A program made the position numbers and the translations under genes. From Vandiemenella viatica (lineage: Eukaryota > Arthropoda > Insecta > Orthoptera > Morabidae), in the NCBI GenBank assembly GCA_031002005.1, contig CM061919.1, positions 31,213,088 to 31,277,087 of the forward strand: 64,000 nucleotides of DNA, read 5' to 3'. This document shows, piece after piece, positions 32,994 to 43,528 of the stretch. The notes below the pieces were generated by a model. That model was not told the DNA's origin. It ran no database searches and was given only the letters and a program-made list of their open reading frames with translations. Position 1 is the stretch's first letter. Each line of letters opens with the position of its first letter.

Positions 32994-33977
32994 TCAGCTG
33001 GTACCCACGATATCGTTTATGTTTGTAAAGAATGTGTATTGACAGCTACCGACATCTAACCACCATAGTGCATGATAGGAGACTTGATGCTATTACCACA
33101 CACAAACGCCAGGCATCTGCGCTATGTAGTTCAGGCAGCGAAGTAAAATATACAGACACGTGTCTTTGGTTGAAATACAAAATTATCCTTGATCAACCAA
33201 TTTCTACCACCATATCTCCCACACTCTCACAGTAACCGAGATTCGGCCAACGTTGTTATCGACGGGTGACTCTGTGCTACTACCACACAAACACCAGTGA
33301 TTCTGCGCTAGATAGTTTTGGGCTGAAAAGTGATAACCATGACACATACGTTTTTGTTAGAAATATGAAAGTGCTGCAGGTCGACCACTTTCAACCACCA
33401 TATCTACCACACCCCCATAGCTACCAACATCTAACCACCATAGTACACGATAGGAGACACGATACCACTGACCACACACAAATACCAATGGTCTATGCTT
33501 TGTAGTTGTGACAGCAGAGTGACATATACGGAGATACATGTCTTTAGTCGAAACACGAAAATATCCTTGATCGTCCAATTTCAATGCACCATATCTCCCA
33601 CACTAACACAGTTACCGAAATTCGGCTAACGTTGTTATCGATGGGTGACTCTGTGTTACTAGCACACATAAACACCAGTCATCTGCGCTAGATAGTTTGG
33701 CTGAAAAGTGATACACCATGACACATACATTTTAGGTAGAAATATGAAAGTGCCGCAGGTCGACCACTTTCAATCACCATAATCTACCACACACCCCATA
33801 GCTACCGACATCTAACCGCCATAGTACACAATAGGAGACACGATACCACTACCACACACAAACACCATTGGTCTATGCTATGTAGTTGAGGCAGCAGAGT
33901 GACATATACGGAGACTCATGTCTTTGGTCGAAATACGAAAATGCCTGATCGACCACTTCAACCATCATATCTCCCAC
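32994..33977 (-). mobile_element. Family B Helitron-ended element, 3' part
   Basis: On the minus strand it ends gtaccagCTGA, a CTRR end, at 32,994-32,997. It contains dimeric units whose landmark catctaaccaccatagt recurs near 33,052, 33,430 and 33,811, a period of about 380 bp. The 5' end is lost in the gap. Confidence 0.65.
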
Positions 33978-34977
33978 NNNNNNNNNNNNNNNNNNNNNNN
34001 NNNNNNNNNNNNNNNNNNNNNNNNNNNNNNNNNNNNNNNNNNNNNNNNNNNNNNNNNNNNNNNNNNNNNNNNNNNNNNNNNNNNNNNNNNNNNNNNNNNN
34101 NNNNNNNNNNNNNNNNNNNNNNNNNNNNNNNNNNNNNNNNNNNNNNNNNNNNNNNNNNNNNNNNNNNNNNNNNNNNNNNNNNNNNNNNNNNNNNNNNNNN
34201 NNNNNNNNNNNNNNNNNNNNNNNNNNNNNNNNNNNNNNNNNNNNNNNNNNNNNNNNNNNNNNNNNNNNNNNNNNNNNNNNNNNNNNNNNNNNNNNNNNNN
34301 NNNNNNNNNNNNNNNNNNNNNNNNNNNNNNNNNNNNNNNNNNNNNNNNNNNNNNNNNNNNNNNNNNNNNNNNNNNNNNNNNNNNNNNNNNNNNNNNNNNN
34401 NNNNNNNNNNNNNNNNNNNNNNNNNNNNNNNNNNNNNNNNNNNNNNNNNNNNNNNNNNNNNNNNNNNNNNNNNNNNNNNNNNNNNNNNNNNNNNNNNNNN
34501 NNNNNNNNNNNNNNNNNNNNNNNNNNNNNNNNNNNNNNNNNNNNNNNNNNNNNNNNNNNNNNNNNNNNNNNNNNNNNNNNNNNNNNNNNNNNNNNNNNNN
34601 NNNNNNNNNNNNNNNNNNNNNNNNNNNNNNNNNNNNNNNNNNNNNNNNNNNNNNNNNNNNNNNNNNNNNNNNNNNNNNNNNNNNNNNNNNNNNNNNNNNN
34701 NNNNNNNNNNNNNNNNNNNNNNNNNNNNNNNNNNNNNNNNNNNNNNNNNNNNNNNNNNNNNNNNNNNNNNNNNNNNNNNNNNNNNNNNNNNNNNNNNNNN
34801 NNNNNNNNNNNNNNNNNNNNNNNNNNNNNNNNNNNNNNNNNNNNNNNNNNNNNNNNNNNNNNNNNNNNNNNNNNNNNNNNNNNNNNNNNNNNNNNNNNNN
34901 NNNNNNNNNNNNNNNNNNNNNNNNNNNNNNNNNNNNNNNNNNNNNNNNNNNNNNNNNNNNNNNNNNNNNNNNNNNNN
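33978..34977. other. Assembly gap (1,000 N)
   Basis: Exactly 1,000 N, beginning inside a tandem family B array. The true array length is unknown and frames crossing it are meaningless. Confidence 0.99.
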
Positions 34978-35082
34978 TAAAGAGGAAGTAATCCATAAAC
35001 AATGAAACAGTGTACAAAGTGTTTGATTTCCTAGAGGTAAAGCAAAAATACTGAAAAGCATCCAAGAACTGAGGGGCTAAAA

Positions 35083-35349
35083 ATGTTCTTTCTGAGCATG
35101 CTGCCTTATCTGCTGACAATGATTGATGAAGAGGTGCAAAAATTCAAGTGTAAGGCCAAAGATGCTATTGATGACATTCTGTCAACATGCATGATTATGT
35201 CACCTCAAATCCCATTCTCATCTCAATCAACTCCTCAACGATTTCGGGACTTCCTTCTCAAACGCCTGACGGGTCACCACTCTCGAACCTCTCGCCTGCC
35301 CCTCAGGAGTAGCTGGACCACAAACAGCGTATTATCAAGCAGTTCGTGA
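35083..35349 (+). CDS. Short ORF with BESS-like C-terminal motif
   Basis: An 88-codon frame (open upstream to 35,041). Its start, FFLSMLPYLLTMIDEEVQKF, resembles a BESS motif, the short helical protein-interaction segment at the C-terminus of MADF-BESS transcription factors in insects: a LLP core followed by a hydrophobic-acidic helix. The rest is Ser/Arg-rich. A complete gene would need an upstream MADF domain, which would lie in the gap or beyond. It could be a last exon, a retrocopy or a piece of a transposon-derived gene. It is the only candidate host coding sequence in the window. Confidence 0.35.
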   Translation: MFFLSMLPYLLTMIDEEVQKFKCKAKDAIDDILSTCMIMSPQIPFSSQSTPQRFRDFLLKRLTGHHSRTSRLPLRSSWTTNSVLSSSS

Positions 35350-37119
35350 AACCATGAGCCCTGACATGTACCAACATAACACATGTAACCTCTTTTTGTT
35401 GACGTATTTAATAGAAAGCATTATCTAGATAATTACTTACCTGTTCCTATTTCATTCTGATACGTTTATAAAGTAAGGTATTTTTTTAGTTGTTTTTGTA
35501 TATCGTATTTAAGTAAATGCTAAGATTTCTTATCCGAGACTAATCAATATCTTTTTCTCAGCATCCACGCATTCCCTCATGACTGTGTGTGTGTGTGTGT
35601 GTGTTCCTCCTATAAGCCAGGGCAAATTATTTCCACCAGTTCCAAATAACTTTCTTTAGATGTACAGTAGAATGTTAAAAATTTAGCATCTGAAAGTTGG
35701 AGTTCTTTAGCAGCAAGAAATACTCGGTGGTGGAAATTGTTTTGCAGATTCCAATGAATCCAGGATCTTCTATTACTTTTTTTCAGTTCTGGACTGATGA
35801 TAATACCAGCAGTATGACAGTTTCATCACTGGAATCTTCAATGGCACCATCATTGTCATGGTAGCAGAGAGGGACACAAATTGGGACAGTGGTTCTGCAC
35901 AGAAGAAACTAGTGATTTCAGTCTCTTTTGAGTTGTCTTGTGTGTGTAGCTGCGTCACCAACCAGTTACTAAGTAGTTGAGTAACTCCAGTCACCAACCA
36001 GTTCCATTTATTTTGAGTTGCTTCGTGTGAAGAGGGTCTAAGTCATGATTGATTGATGGCATGTCATGGCTTCAGTCATCATTTCATTAGAAAAAGTGGC
36101 ACTAAGATCAGTAAATGTTCCCCATACCTGATCTAAGTGATATTGATAACCAATTTAAAATGCTGCAGCATTACTGTAGTTTTTTGTAAGGAATTTTAAT
36201 CTACTAGATAACAGTAGTTGGGGATGGAAAATAATGTTATGTTAGTATTTACATTATCTGAGTGATGAGTTTTTTTATTCCAGAAAAAAAAAAAAAAAAA
36301 ATCTGTTATTTGTAAACATAGAATTTTCAAAATATTTATAGTTTGAGACTATTTCACCTGTAACCACCCCTCCATACAACAGATGTGTAACAATTTTTCA
36401 TGTGATAACACCATATTTACTTACCAGTTTTGATCACCACTCCGTAGCACAGAAGAAGCCAAACAAAGTTGCTCTCTAGTTGTCCATCGATCTACTTGTA
36501 TTTTCCTCATATTTCCTCCTGAAACAATAAGAGCTCACAGTATATTTCAATAAGTGTTAAAAGTTTACTTTAAAAAAAAAATTAGGGGGACTGGGAGAGA
36601 CCTTAGCTTGAAGAAACAATGTAGTAAAGGCCCACAAAAGAAACTGGACAGTACAACTGCCTAGCTATAGACTGTTATTCATTGCATCACAGAATACCAT
36701 GAGGCAGTAACTACATTTGAGATGCATTACTTTAAGACAAAGATTAAAAATTAACATCTGCTGAACGGTCACAAAACCAATAAATAAAGCAATGTTCACT
36801 TTCAAAAGGCATACATTATCGATTCAGATCATGAGAGAAAATCTTATGTCAAAATTATGTTGCCTCGTTGTTTCGTCCTTTTAACCTTCTTGTACCTTTT
36901 GGTTTGAAAATGTCCCTTGGGTTTTATCATTTAATAATATTTGCACATTGCAGCCACCAAATGTATACTAGTCATTCAAAATAGTCAGTTCCATACATGT
37001 TAATATGCAAAAAAATACATATTATTGCCTGTTGTTTGTTTACAGTAGCTGTTCCTTAGGCTTTATTCTTCAAGAAAAAAACTGTGCTTCACATCCATAT
37101 GACATATAAGAAAAGGAAT
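35350..37119. other. Unassigned AT-rich sequence
   Basis: About 1.8 kb without recognisable genes or element ends. It contains a (TG)n microsatellite at 35,584-35,604 and A runs near 36,283 and 36,570. It could be 3' UTR, intron or intergenic sequence next to the BESS-like ORF. Confidence 0.4.
35584..35604 (+). repeat. (TG)n microsatellite
   Basis: About ten TG repeats. Confidence 0.9.
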
Positions 37120-37480
37120 TTTGAAAACTAACTGAACGGTGATAAACAGGCGTATGTATGTGTAAGTCTCTATACTGCTATGCCAGACGGTGGACTGGTG
37201 GTTTAGTGATTAGGGCACTTGCTGTTAAAAGTTTTGGATCTGGTGACGCGTTCAAATCGCATTGAGAGTAGGAATAAATAACAGCTGCTTTTGATTGTAC
37301 GAGCCACATAAGAATGTTCCATTGTTCGGATTTCACATTAAACTATATGTCCGGCCATGACAGTGGTGGAATGTGTGGAAAATCGAAACTATCACGTAGA
37401 CAACTGAACAATGCTTTAATTTTTTTTTTATGGTATATTGGTCACAGGCTTTATTTCTGTTGCATTCAGTTTGTGTATAA
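37120..37480 (+). mobile_element. tRNA-derived SINE, copy 1 (diverged)
   Basis: The tRNA-like head at 37,188-37,262 has a box A-like ggtggtttagtgattaggg and a box B-like gcgttcaaatcgc with normal spacing. A body with cattgttcggatttcacatt follows and matches copy 2. The internal boxes would be read by RNA polymerase III. Confidence 0.6.
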
Positions 37481-37649
37481 TCTACACTAATCTATACTAA
37501 TATTATAAATGTGAAAGTAACTCTGTCTGTCTGTCTGTTTGTTACACTTTGTGGGTAAATGGCTTCACCAATCTTCATGAAATTTAACAAGGAAATCCTA
37601 TTTGACAACAGACACAACATAGGGTAGTTTTTTCCTGCATAAATATTTT
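37481..37649 (+). repeat. ctgtctgtctg segment between the SINE copies
   Basis: Begins ctatactaatattataaatg and continues tctgtctgtctgtttgttac, a type of sequence often seen at insect transposon 5' ends. The string gtttgtgtataatctacacta occurs before it (37,469) and again at 37,989, bracketing the second SINE unit. Confidence 0.5.
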
Positions 37650-38026
37650 AGATGGAATTTTAAAAACTAACTGAACAATGACAGACAGACGCATAGCATG
37701 TGTAAGCCTATATAATGCTATTTCTGAGTTTGGGCCGGTGGCTCAGCGGTTAGAGTTCTTACCTTCAGAAGCTCTTAGTCTGCTCCCGGGTTCAAATTCC
37801 AGTAGGATCAGGATTTGAAGAGTTATTTTTGATTGCATGAGGAATTTTTGAACGTACCATTGTTCGCATTCCATGTTAAACTGTAAGTCCCACCAATTCA
37901 GAAGTGGAATACTCAGGAAATCGGAGGCAGCCAAACAATGCCGTACGCGCTTACGTTTTTTATCCTCAGGCTCTGTTTCTCTCGCAGTCAGTTTGTGTAT
38001 AATCTACACTAATCTATCCTAATATT
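37650..38026 (+). mobile_element. tRNA-derived SINE, copy 2
   Basis: The head at 37,733-37,805 reads ccggtggctcagcggttag (box A) and cccgggttcaaattcc (box B). Upstream actaactgaac and the downstream body match copy 1 at an offset of roughly 545 bp, so the whole unit is tandemly duplicated. Confidence 0.7.
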
Positions 38027-38035
38027 CATCATCAT

Positions 38036-39289
38036 TATCGTTGGTACCATCTCCAGTTTCCTGGGTGAGGTTTTCAAGCCTTCTTGTGTTTCCGTCTTGG
38101 TTGTTATAGACGATCATCTTTCACTGTGTCCTATCCAGAAAGGCTTCTCCGTCCATAATATATTTCCAGTTCCTGCCTCTTCTATATATGTCATCCTTCA
38201 GTTGGTCTGTCCATCTTCTTGGTCCTCACACTGCTCTTTTGCATACTATCCTTTTTTCCAAATAAGTTTTTGATAGCCTTGTGCTATTCATTCTCTTGAC
38301 ATGCCCAAACCACTAAAGTCTCTCTTCCATGGATTCCCTTAACTCTAGGTTTGGTCTAATCTTGTCATTCTTTATATGGTCAGGTCTAGTTTTCTGGAGG
38401 GCCGTTCTAAGAAACTTCATTTCACAGGCTAAGTTCCTTTGATGTTAGTGCGTATGCCTCCTAAGCATATGTGAGAATAGGAATGAGATATGATTTGTAC
38501 AAGACAATTTTTGTTCTTCTGGGAACCTTTATTTCCCATAATAAGCTTCATACGGTACTGTATAAGTTGGCTCCTTTGGTTACTCTATTCATTATTTCTA
38601 ATTCACTTCTACCATTACTAGCAATTATGCCCCCCTGAACTGGTCAACAACTTCAACTTGGTGGTCTTGTAATTTTATATGACAGTCTGTGTTCTTTCGT
38701 GCTACGGGTTTTAATATTTTTTTGATTCAATTTCATTCCATATTCTTTAAACTTATTATTACACATTTTCGGTTTGTTTTGTATTCCTTCTTCAGTTTTA
38801 TCCCATACAGCCACATCATCCACAACCATCAATGCCTGTAGATCTCTAATGATTGTTCTCTTTAGTTCTTTTAAGATGTTATCCATCACCGCTATGAACA
38901 AAAAAGGTGAAAGGGCGCATCCTTGTTGTACCCCTTTGGTTGTACTAAACCATACAGAGTGACCATCCCCAACATTGACACAGCTCTTGCAGTTATTGTA
39001 TCTTTCTAATGAGGTACTCTGGTATTTTGAGTTTTCTTAGACTTTTACAAATAGTTGATATAGGGACATTATCATATGCCTTTTCTAGGTCCATAAACGC
39101 AATGGTTAGATTTTTCCCTCTTTCCAATATTTTTCTACCAGCATTCTCAGGCAAATATTAGATCAGTTGAGCTTCTTCCAGTCCTAAACCCATGTTGTTC
39201 CTCTTCTAAGATGGGCTACAGTATTGTTCGTACTCTGGCTTCAACTATCTTTTCTATAATTTTGAGGCCATGGAATCGAAGGGTAACAC
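38036..39289 (-). pseudogene. LINE reverse transcriptase, main part
   Basis: Minus-strand translation shows FMDLEKAYDNVP (motif A), TTKGVQQGCALSPFLF (motif B) and VVDDVAVWDKTEE (motif C; the residue before the two Asp is Val). The stretch EYGMKLNQKNIKT follows. The frame has several stops and shifts; the longest open piece is 38,653-38,901. Downstream readable pieces end in GRRR- and WKYIMDGEAFLD-like sequence. It cannot make an enzyme. Confidence 0.78.
39282..39289. repeat. 8-bp target-site duplication, left
   Basis: ggtaacac here and at 40,778-40,785, duplicated from the LINE sequence by the hAT-like element. Confidence 0.75.
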
Positions 39290-40777
39290 TAGTGTTGCAA
39301 ACTGAAAAAAAACAAAATGTTTTTTTTCAGCTTTGTGAAAAAAAACATGAAAAAAAACCTAGCACCTGTGTTTTTTTTCTAAATTTTTTTTTTTTTTTTC
39401 ATAAAACTATATATTTGATAAATTATAATTTTATTTAAGGAACTTACATTATACAAGTGTGTTTTAAGTCTTACTGAATCATATAATGTTTTACATAATG
39501 ATTCATAAGTGTATCTATATAGGTAACATAATTTTATTCATCCTCTATGTCAGTACCACATTCACTAGTATCAGCACTACCAACACTAGTTCGGTCGGTG
39601 ACGGAATTTTCTGTCTCTTCTTCTGCCTCCTCTAGATCCATAACTTCAGAAATAGTTAAATTTTCTTTTACTGGTTGTTCTTGTATTGTACGCAAAAGAT
39701 TTTGAGATTGCAATTTTAAATTGTGAGCAATGTACACACTGTGCATAAAGAATGCTCCGACAGTTCTGTATTACGGTCTTTTAAGTTTGAATTAAAATAG
39801 GAGCTTTACTTCTTTTCAATCGTTTGTTTACACCAACGGTTGCAAGGAAACGATTCATAATTAGAGACCGTTCACAAACTACGTGACTCGGTCCAGAGGG
39901 AGGAGGGGTTAGCTGGAAGGCTACGCTGGGAAACGGGGGGGGGGGGGGGGGGGGGGGGGTTCCGAGCCAGGCCACGTAACTTTCCTTCCGTAACATTTTT
40001 CACAGTTAAAATGAGGAACTGAACTCACAACAGCATGTGAGTATTTATTTCCCTCAGTTAATTACATCCGTATGTAATTTACAATAGTCTGACAAGAGAA
40101 AACAGTACAAAATGTCTTCTGGAATCAAAACGGAAGAAAGCTACGTGCTTCGTAAGTGGGGGGGGGGGGGGTTTGGGGGGGGGGGGGGGGGGGATGTAGG
40201 CAAAAGCCACGTAAAGCTACGTGGGGGTTCACAGGAGGCAAAATGGAGCTATGTGGTTTATGCACGCTCTCTTACTGACAATTTAATGAGTCAGTACCAC
40301 TATACTCTGAGAGTTAACAAGTATACGAATATAAGGAAAGCCCAATAAGGCAATAAACTGTGGATAAATTTTAAATTCCTAATTTTTTAAAAAGATCTGT
40401 AGGTAATTTTGTAGGGCTGGCAGCACTATTTCAAATAGCAAGTATCAATCCAAACAATGGGGAATGGGGATTTCTTCTCGCACAACCTAGTATCTTCGGG
40501 AAATCCCCATTCATAAAGAAAATTTCAGTCAATTTTGCCAATATTTTCGTAATTTTTTTTTCCTACTGAACCAGAAAAATATAGTAGATTTTAAACTAAG
40601 ATAAGTACTTAGAATAAACTCTAAAACAGTCATTTTAAACGATAACTGCCTAACAAATTTGAGATTTAGTAGTTGTGAAAAAAAACGTGTTCCAGAAAAA
40701 AACCATGTTTTTTTTCAAAGTTTTTTTTCATGTTTTTTTCAAGCCAGAAAAAAAAAACCGTTTTTTTTACAACACTA
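39290..40777. mobile_element. hAT-like element, 1,488 bp, non-autonomous
   Basis: Ends are inverted repeats: left tagtgttgcaaactgaaaa, right reverse complement tagtgttgtaaaaaaaacgg, continuing into A/T-run-rich subterminal inverted sequence. The 8-bp duplication ggtaacac on both sides is the hAT length. The interior has G runs (39,938-39,959 and around 40,159-40,193) and a short acidic ORF. No full transposase is present. Confidence 0.78.
39534..39746 (-). pseudogene. Acidic ORF in the hAT-like element
   Basis: Seventy codons starting MHSVYIAHNLKLQSQNLL and ending in an Asp/Glu/Ser-rich tail (EEAEEETENSVTDRT, then GTDIEDE). A helical hydrophobic stretch with an acidic end could be the last part of a hAT transposase, whose dimerisation region lies at the C-terminus. 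A possible preceding fragment (RFLATVGVNKRLKRSK at about 39,830) is in another frame. No catalytic motif is seen. Confidence 0.3.
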
Positions 40778-40925
40778 GGTAACACCTCTGTAATTTTCAC
40801 TTTTCCTTCTGTTCCCTTTCTTGAAGATAGGAATTGTAACCCATTTTGTCCAGTCTTCTGGTATTTGATTATCATTCCATATTGCTCTGAGGACTCTATA
40901 CAGCCAATGTATCCTTGGTGGGCCT
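40778..40925 (-). pseudogene. LINE reverse transcriptase, N-terminal part
   Basis: Minus-strand translation reads IPEDWTKWVTIPIFKKGNRR followed by KSENYRGVT, the standard start of a LINE reverse-transcriptase domain. It joins the main part at 39,281 once the hAT and one target copy are removed. Confidence 0.82.
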
Positions 40926-40949
40926 AATGTTAAATAAATATATATATAT

Positions 40950-41093
40950 GGAAAGGATTGATAAAATACACCCAACACTGACCAAAGTTGAAGGATGGAG
41001 GGCAGTAGCAACACAAAACAATACACAAACACAGAAAATACAATATTTATAGGGTAATTGGCGAGTGTTGGGTGTATTTTATCAATCCTTTCC
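40950..41093. repeat. Perfect 30-bp inverted repeat with 84-nt loop
   Basis: Arms at 40,950-40,979 and 41,064-41,093 are exact reverse complements (ggaaaggattgataaaatac...cccaacact). The loop is A-rich. It borders the LINE remnant and has no recognised element ends. Confidence 0.85.
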
Positions 41094-41269
41094 TTATAAA
41101 TATTGCCTTGCAACAGTTCTTTCTTTCCGTTGTTACCTAATATTATAAATGTAACTGTCTGTTACATTTTCAGAAATAAACAGCTAATGCGATCTTGATA
41201 ATATTTGACAAGGAAATTGTATTTGCAATTGGGATGGACATTGTATATATTTTTTTTCTATATAAATTA
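41094..41269. other. ctaatattataaatgtaactgtctg fragment
   Basis: A short piece beginning like the ctgtctg segment at 37,500 (ctaatattataaatg) and running to the end of the family B element. No gene. Confidence 0.35.
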
Positions 41270-42774
41270 CTAGCTGGTACCCACGACTTCGTTCGTGATT
41301 GTAAAGAATTCATATTGACAGCTAAGCTATAGACATCTAACCACCATAGTGCACGATGGGAGACTCGATACTATTACCACACACAAATACCAGACCAGTC
41401 TTCTGCGCTATGTAGTTCCGGCAGCAAAGTAAAATTTACGGATACACACAAGTCTTTGGATGAAACACGAAAATATTCATGATCGACCAATTTCAAACAC
41501 CATATCTCACATACTCCCACAGTTACCGAATTTCGGCCAACGTTGTGATCGATGGGAGACTCTGTGTTACTACCACACACAAACGACAGTGATCTGCGAT
41601 TGATAGTTTTCACTTAAAAGTGATACACCGTGACACGTGTCTATGGCAGAAATATGAAATTGCCGCAGGTGGACCATTTTCATCCCCCATATCTTCCACA
41701 CCCCCATAGCTACAGACATCTAACAACCACAGTGCATGACAACAGACACGATTCTACTACCACACACAACCACCAATGCTCTATGCTATGTAGTCGTGGC
41801 AGAAAATTGAAATCTGCGGAGACACATGCCTTTCGTCGAAATACGAAAATATCCTTGGTCGCCCACTTACAACCACACAACCACAGTTTCTGAAATTCGG
41901 CCGCTGTTGTGATCGAAAGGTGACTCTGTGCTACTACTACAAACAAACGCCAGTTATCTGTGATCTATAGTTTTCGCTGAAAAGTGATACACCATGACAC
42001 TTTTGTCTTTGGCAGAAGTATGAAATTGCCACAGGTCGACCACTTTCAACCCCCAAATCTGCCACATCCCCATAGCTACCGACATCTAACAACCATAGTG
42101 CACTACATGAGATACGATTCTACTACCAAACACAAACACCAATGCTCTATGCCATGTAGTTGTGGCAGAAAAGTGACATATGCGGAGACAGTCGAAATAC
42201 GAAAATATCCTTGGTCGGCCACTTACAACCACGATATCTACCACAGTACCACAGTTTCTGAAATTCGGCCGCTGTTGTGATCGAAAGGTGACTCTGTGTT
42301 ACTACCACACACAAACGCCAGAGATCTGTGATCTATAGTTTTCGCTGAAAAGTGATACACCATGACACTTTTGTCTTTGGCAGAAGTATGAAATTGCCAC
42401 AGGTCGACCAATTTCAACCCCCATTTCTCCCACACCCCCATAGCTACCGACATCTAACAACCATAGTGCACTACAGGAGATACGATTCTACTACCAAACA
42501 CAAACACCAATGCTCTATGCTATGTAGTTGTGGCAGGAAAGAGAAGTATACGGAGATACAAATTTTTGGTCGAAATATGAAAACGCCCTGCACTGACCAA
42601 CTTTAATCATTATATCTCCCACATCCCCACAGCTATCGGCATTCGGCCAACGTTGTGCACGACAGGAAACTCCATGCTACTTCCACCCACAAACATCAGT
42701 GATCTGTGCTAGGTAGTGGTGGCTGAAAAGTGAAATATAGGAAAAAACACGTCTATTTTTATATATATATAAGA
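41270..42774 (-). mobile_element. Family B Helitron-ended element, complete, 1,505 bp
   Basis: On the minus strand it starts TCTTATATATATATAAAAA (42,774) after an A and ends gtaccagCTAG (41,270) before a T, so both Helitron ends and the A^T target are readable. The 3' end carries a cacgaacgaagtcgtggg hairpin. The interior is dimeric repeats; catctaacaaccatagtgca-type landmarks recur near 41,332, 41,718, 42,086 and 42,452, a period of ~366-386 bp built of two ~185-bp halves. It has no coding capacity. Confidence 0.75.
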
Positions 42775-42978
42775 TTTATTCTGTCACTATTCTCAAAGCC
42801 CGACATAAATAATGGGTTTAATGGAATGCTCTGGCAACTAATTTCTTTCCAATTGCTTACCTAAATAGAATTGTCATAAAATAAGCTCAATGTAATATCT
42901 GATCCCTTGTGCTGAAGCAAAAAGTTTCAGTTGTCAACATGGTCCAGGTTGCATTTCAGATCAACCACGATCTCTGAT
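42775..42978. other. Short spacer with the dispersed motif
   Basis: Non-coding; the first part (cagctca-type and atcccttgtgctgaag strings) is unassigned. It contains the motif at 42,940-42,985. Confidence 0.35.
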
Positions 42979-42985
42979 AATACAC
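42940..42985 (+). repeat. Dispersed GGTCCAGG-type motif
   Basis: tggtccaggttgcatttca followed by atcaaccacgatctctgataat, the plus-strand form of the motif seen in both Helitrons. Confidence 0.6.
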
Positions 42986-43093
42986 CGATCAGCCAGAACA
43001 TTATGACCACCTACCTAATAGCCAGTATGTCTGCCTTTGACATGGATAACAGCGGCGATGCATCTTGGCATGGAAGCAATGAGGCCTTGGTAA
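42979..43093. mobile_element. Tc1/mariner-type terminal fragment
   Basis: Reads acaccgatcagccagaacat followed by tatgaccacctacc. I recognise this as the terminal inverted repeat of a Tc1/mariner family widespread in arthropods. Similarity fades after gaggccttggta near 43,093. No second end and no transposase are present, so it is a broken end. Confidence 0.65.
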
Positions 43094-43122
43094 TCTTGAA
43101 AATCGACAACAACTCTAGTGAC

Positions 43123-43528
43123 AAGAAGTTTACACAACTTTAAGCCAATAGACAGTGCAGGAATTGTGGAGGCTAAAAGAATCAGAAGTGATGACAAAAG
43201 CTGTTTAACTTACAAATTGAAATACAAATACACAACATATGTGACAGTAAATGAGTGATACATTGCATGCTATGTTGCTTGTATGTATGATAATTTTGGG
43301 ATTGTTACAGACATCAATGAAGAAGAAGGGGATGCTACAATTAAATTTTTGTATCCCCAAGGACCCTCACCATCATTTTATTGGGCAAAGTAAGAAGATA
43401 TCTGCCCTGTGCCAATTCCACATCTGCTTGACCCACCAACAACATCACCTGGAAGGGTCTATCAATTCCCAACAGACTGTATGAGGATGATCCAAGAAAG
43501 GACGAGTCAGTTTAAAGAATTTAAATAG
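43123..43528 (+). pseudogene. Degraded transposon-type protein fragment
   Basis: Across several frames the plus strand reads KPIDSAGIVEAKRIRSDD, then YIACYVACMYDNF, GIVTDINEEEGDATIKFLY, PQGPSPSFYWAK and PPTTSPGRVYQF. Proteins with a GD-x-K-F-x-HPxGPSxSFxW pattern and a W-x-G/IV core occur many times in insect genomes as repeat-associated hypothetical proteins. I know the pattern but not a firm function. Stops and shifts break it everywhere. Confidence 0.45.

Larger units (their letters stand above)
38036..40925 (-). mobile_element. Second RTE-like LINE, 5'-truncated and split by a hAT
   Basis: Minus-strand LINE remnant. The 3' end at 38,036 has a gatgatgaat tail, fitting RTE-like elements with short microsatellite tails. 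The coding region is split by a 1.49-kb element at 39,290-40,777. Its 5'-most recognisable part ends near 40,925. The protein differs clearly from the RTE-like family of copies 1-3. Confidence 0.72.

Noticed and set aside
33899..35119. Frames of 350-384 codons across the second gap
   Set aside because: Same artefact of the 1,000-N run.
37188..37805. Genuine tRNA genes
   Set aside because: Box A and B are present, but the arms do not form a clean cloverleaf and both copies continue into a shared SINE-like body.
39781..40348. Proline- and glycine-rich small proteins
   Set aside because: They are translations of the two long G runs in the hAT-like element, with no other coding signal.
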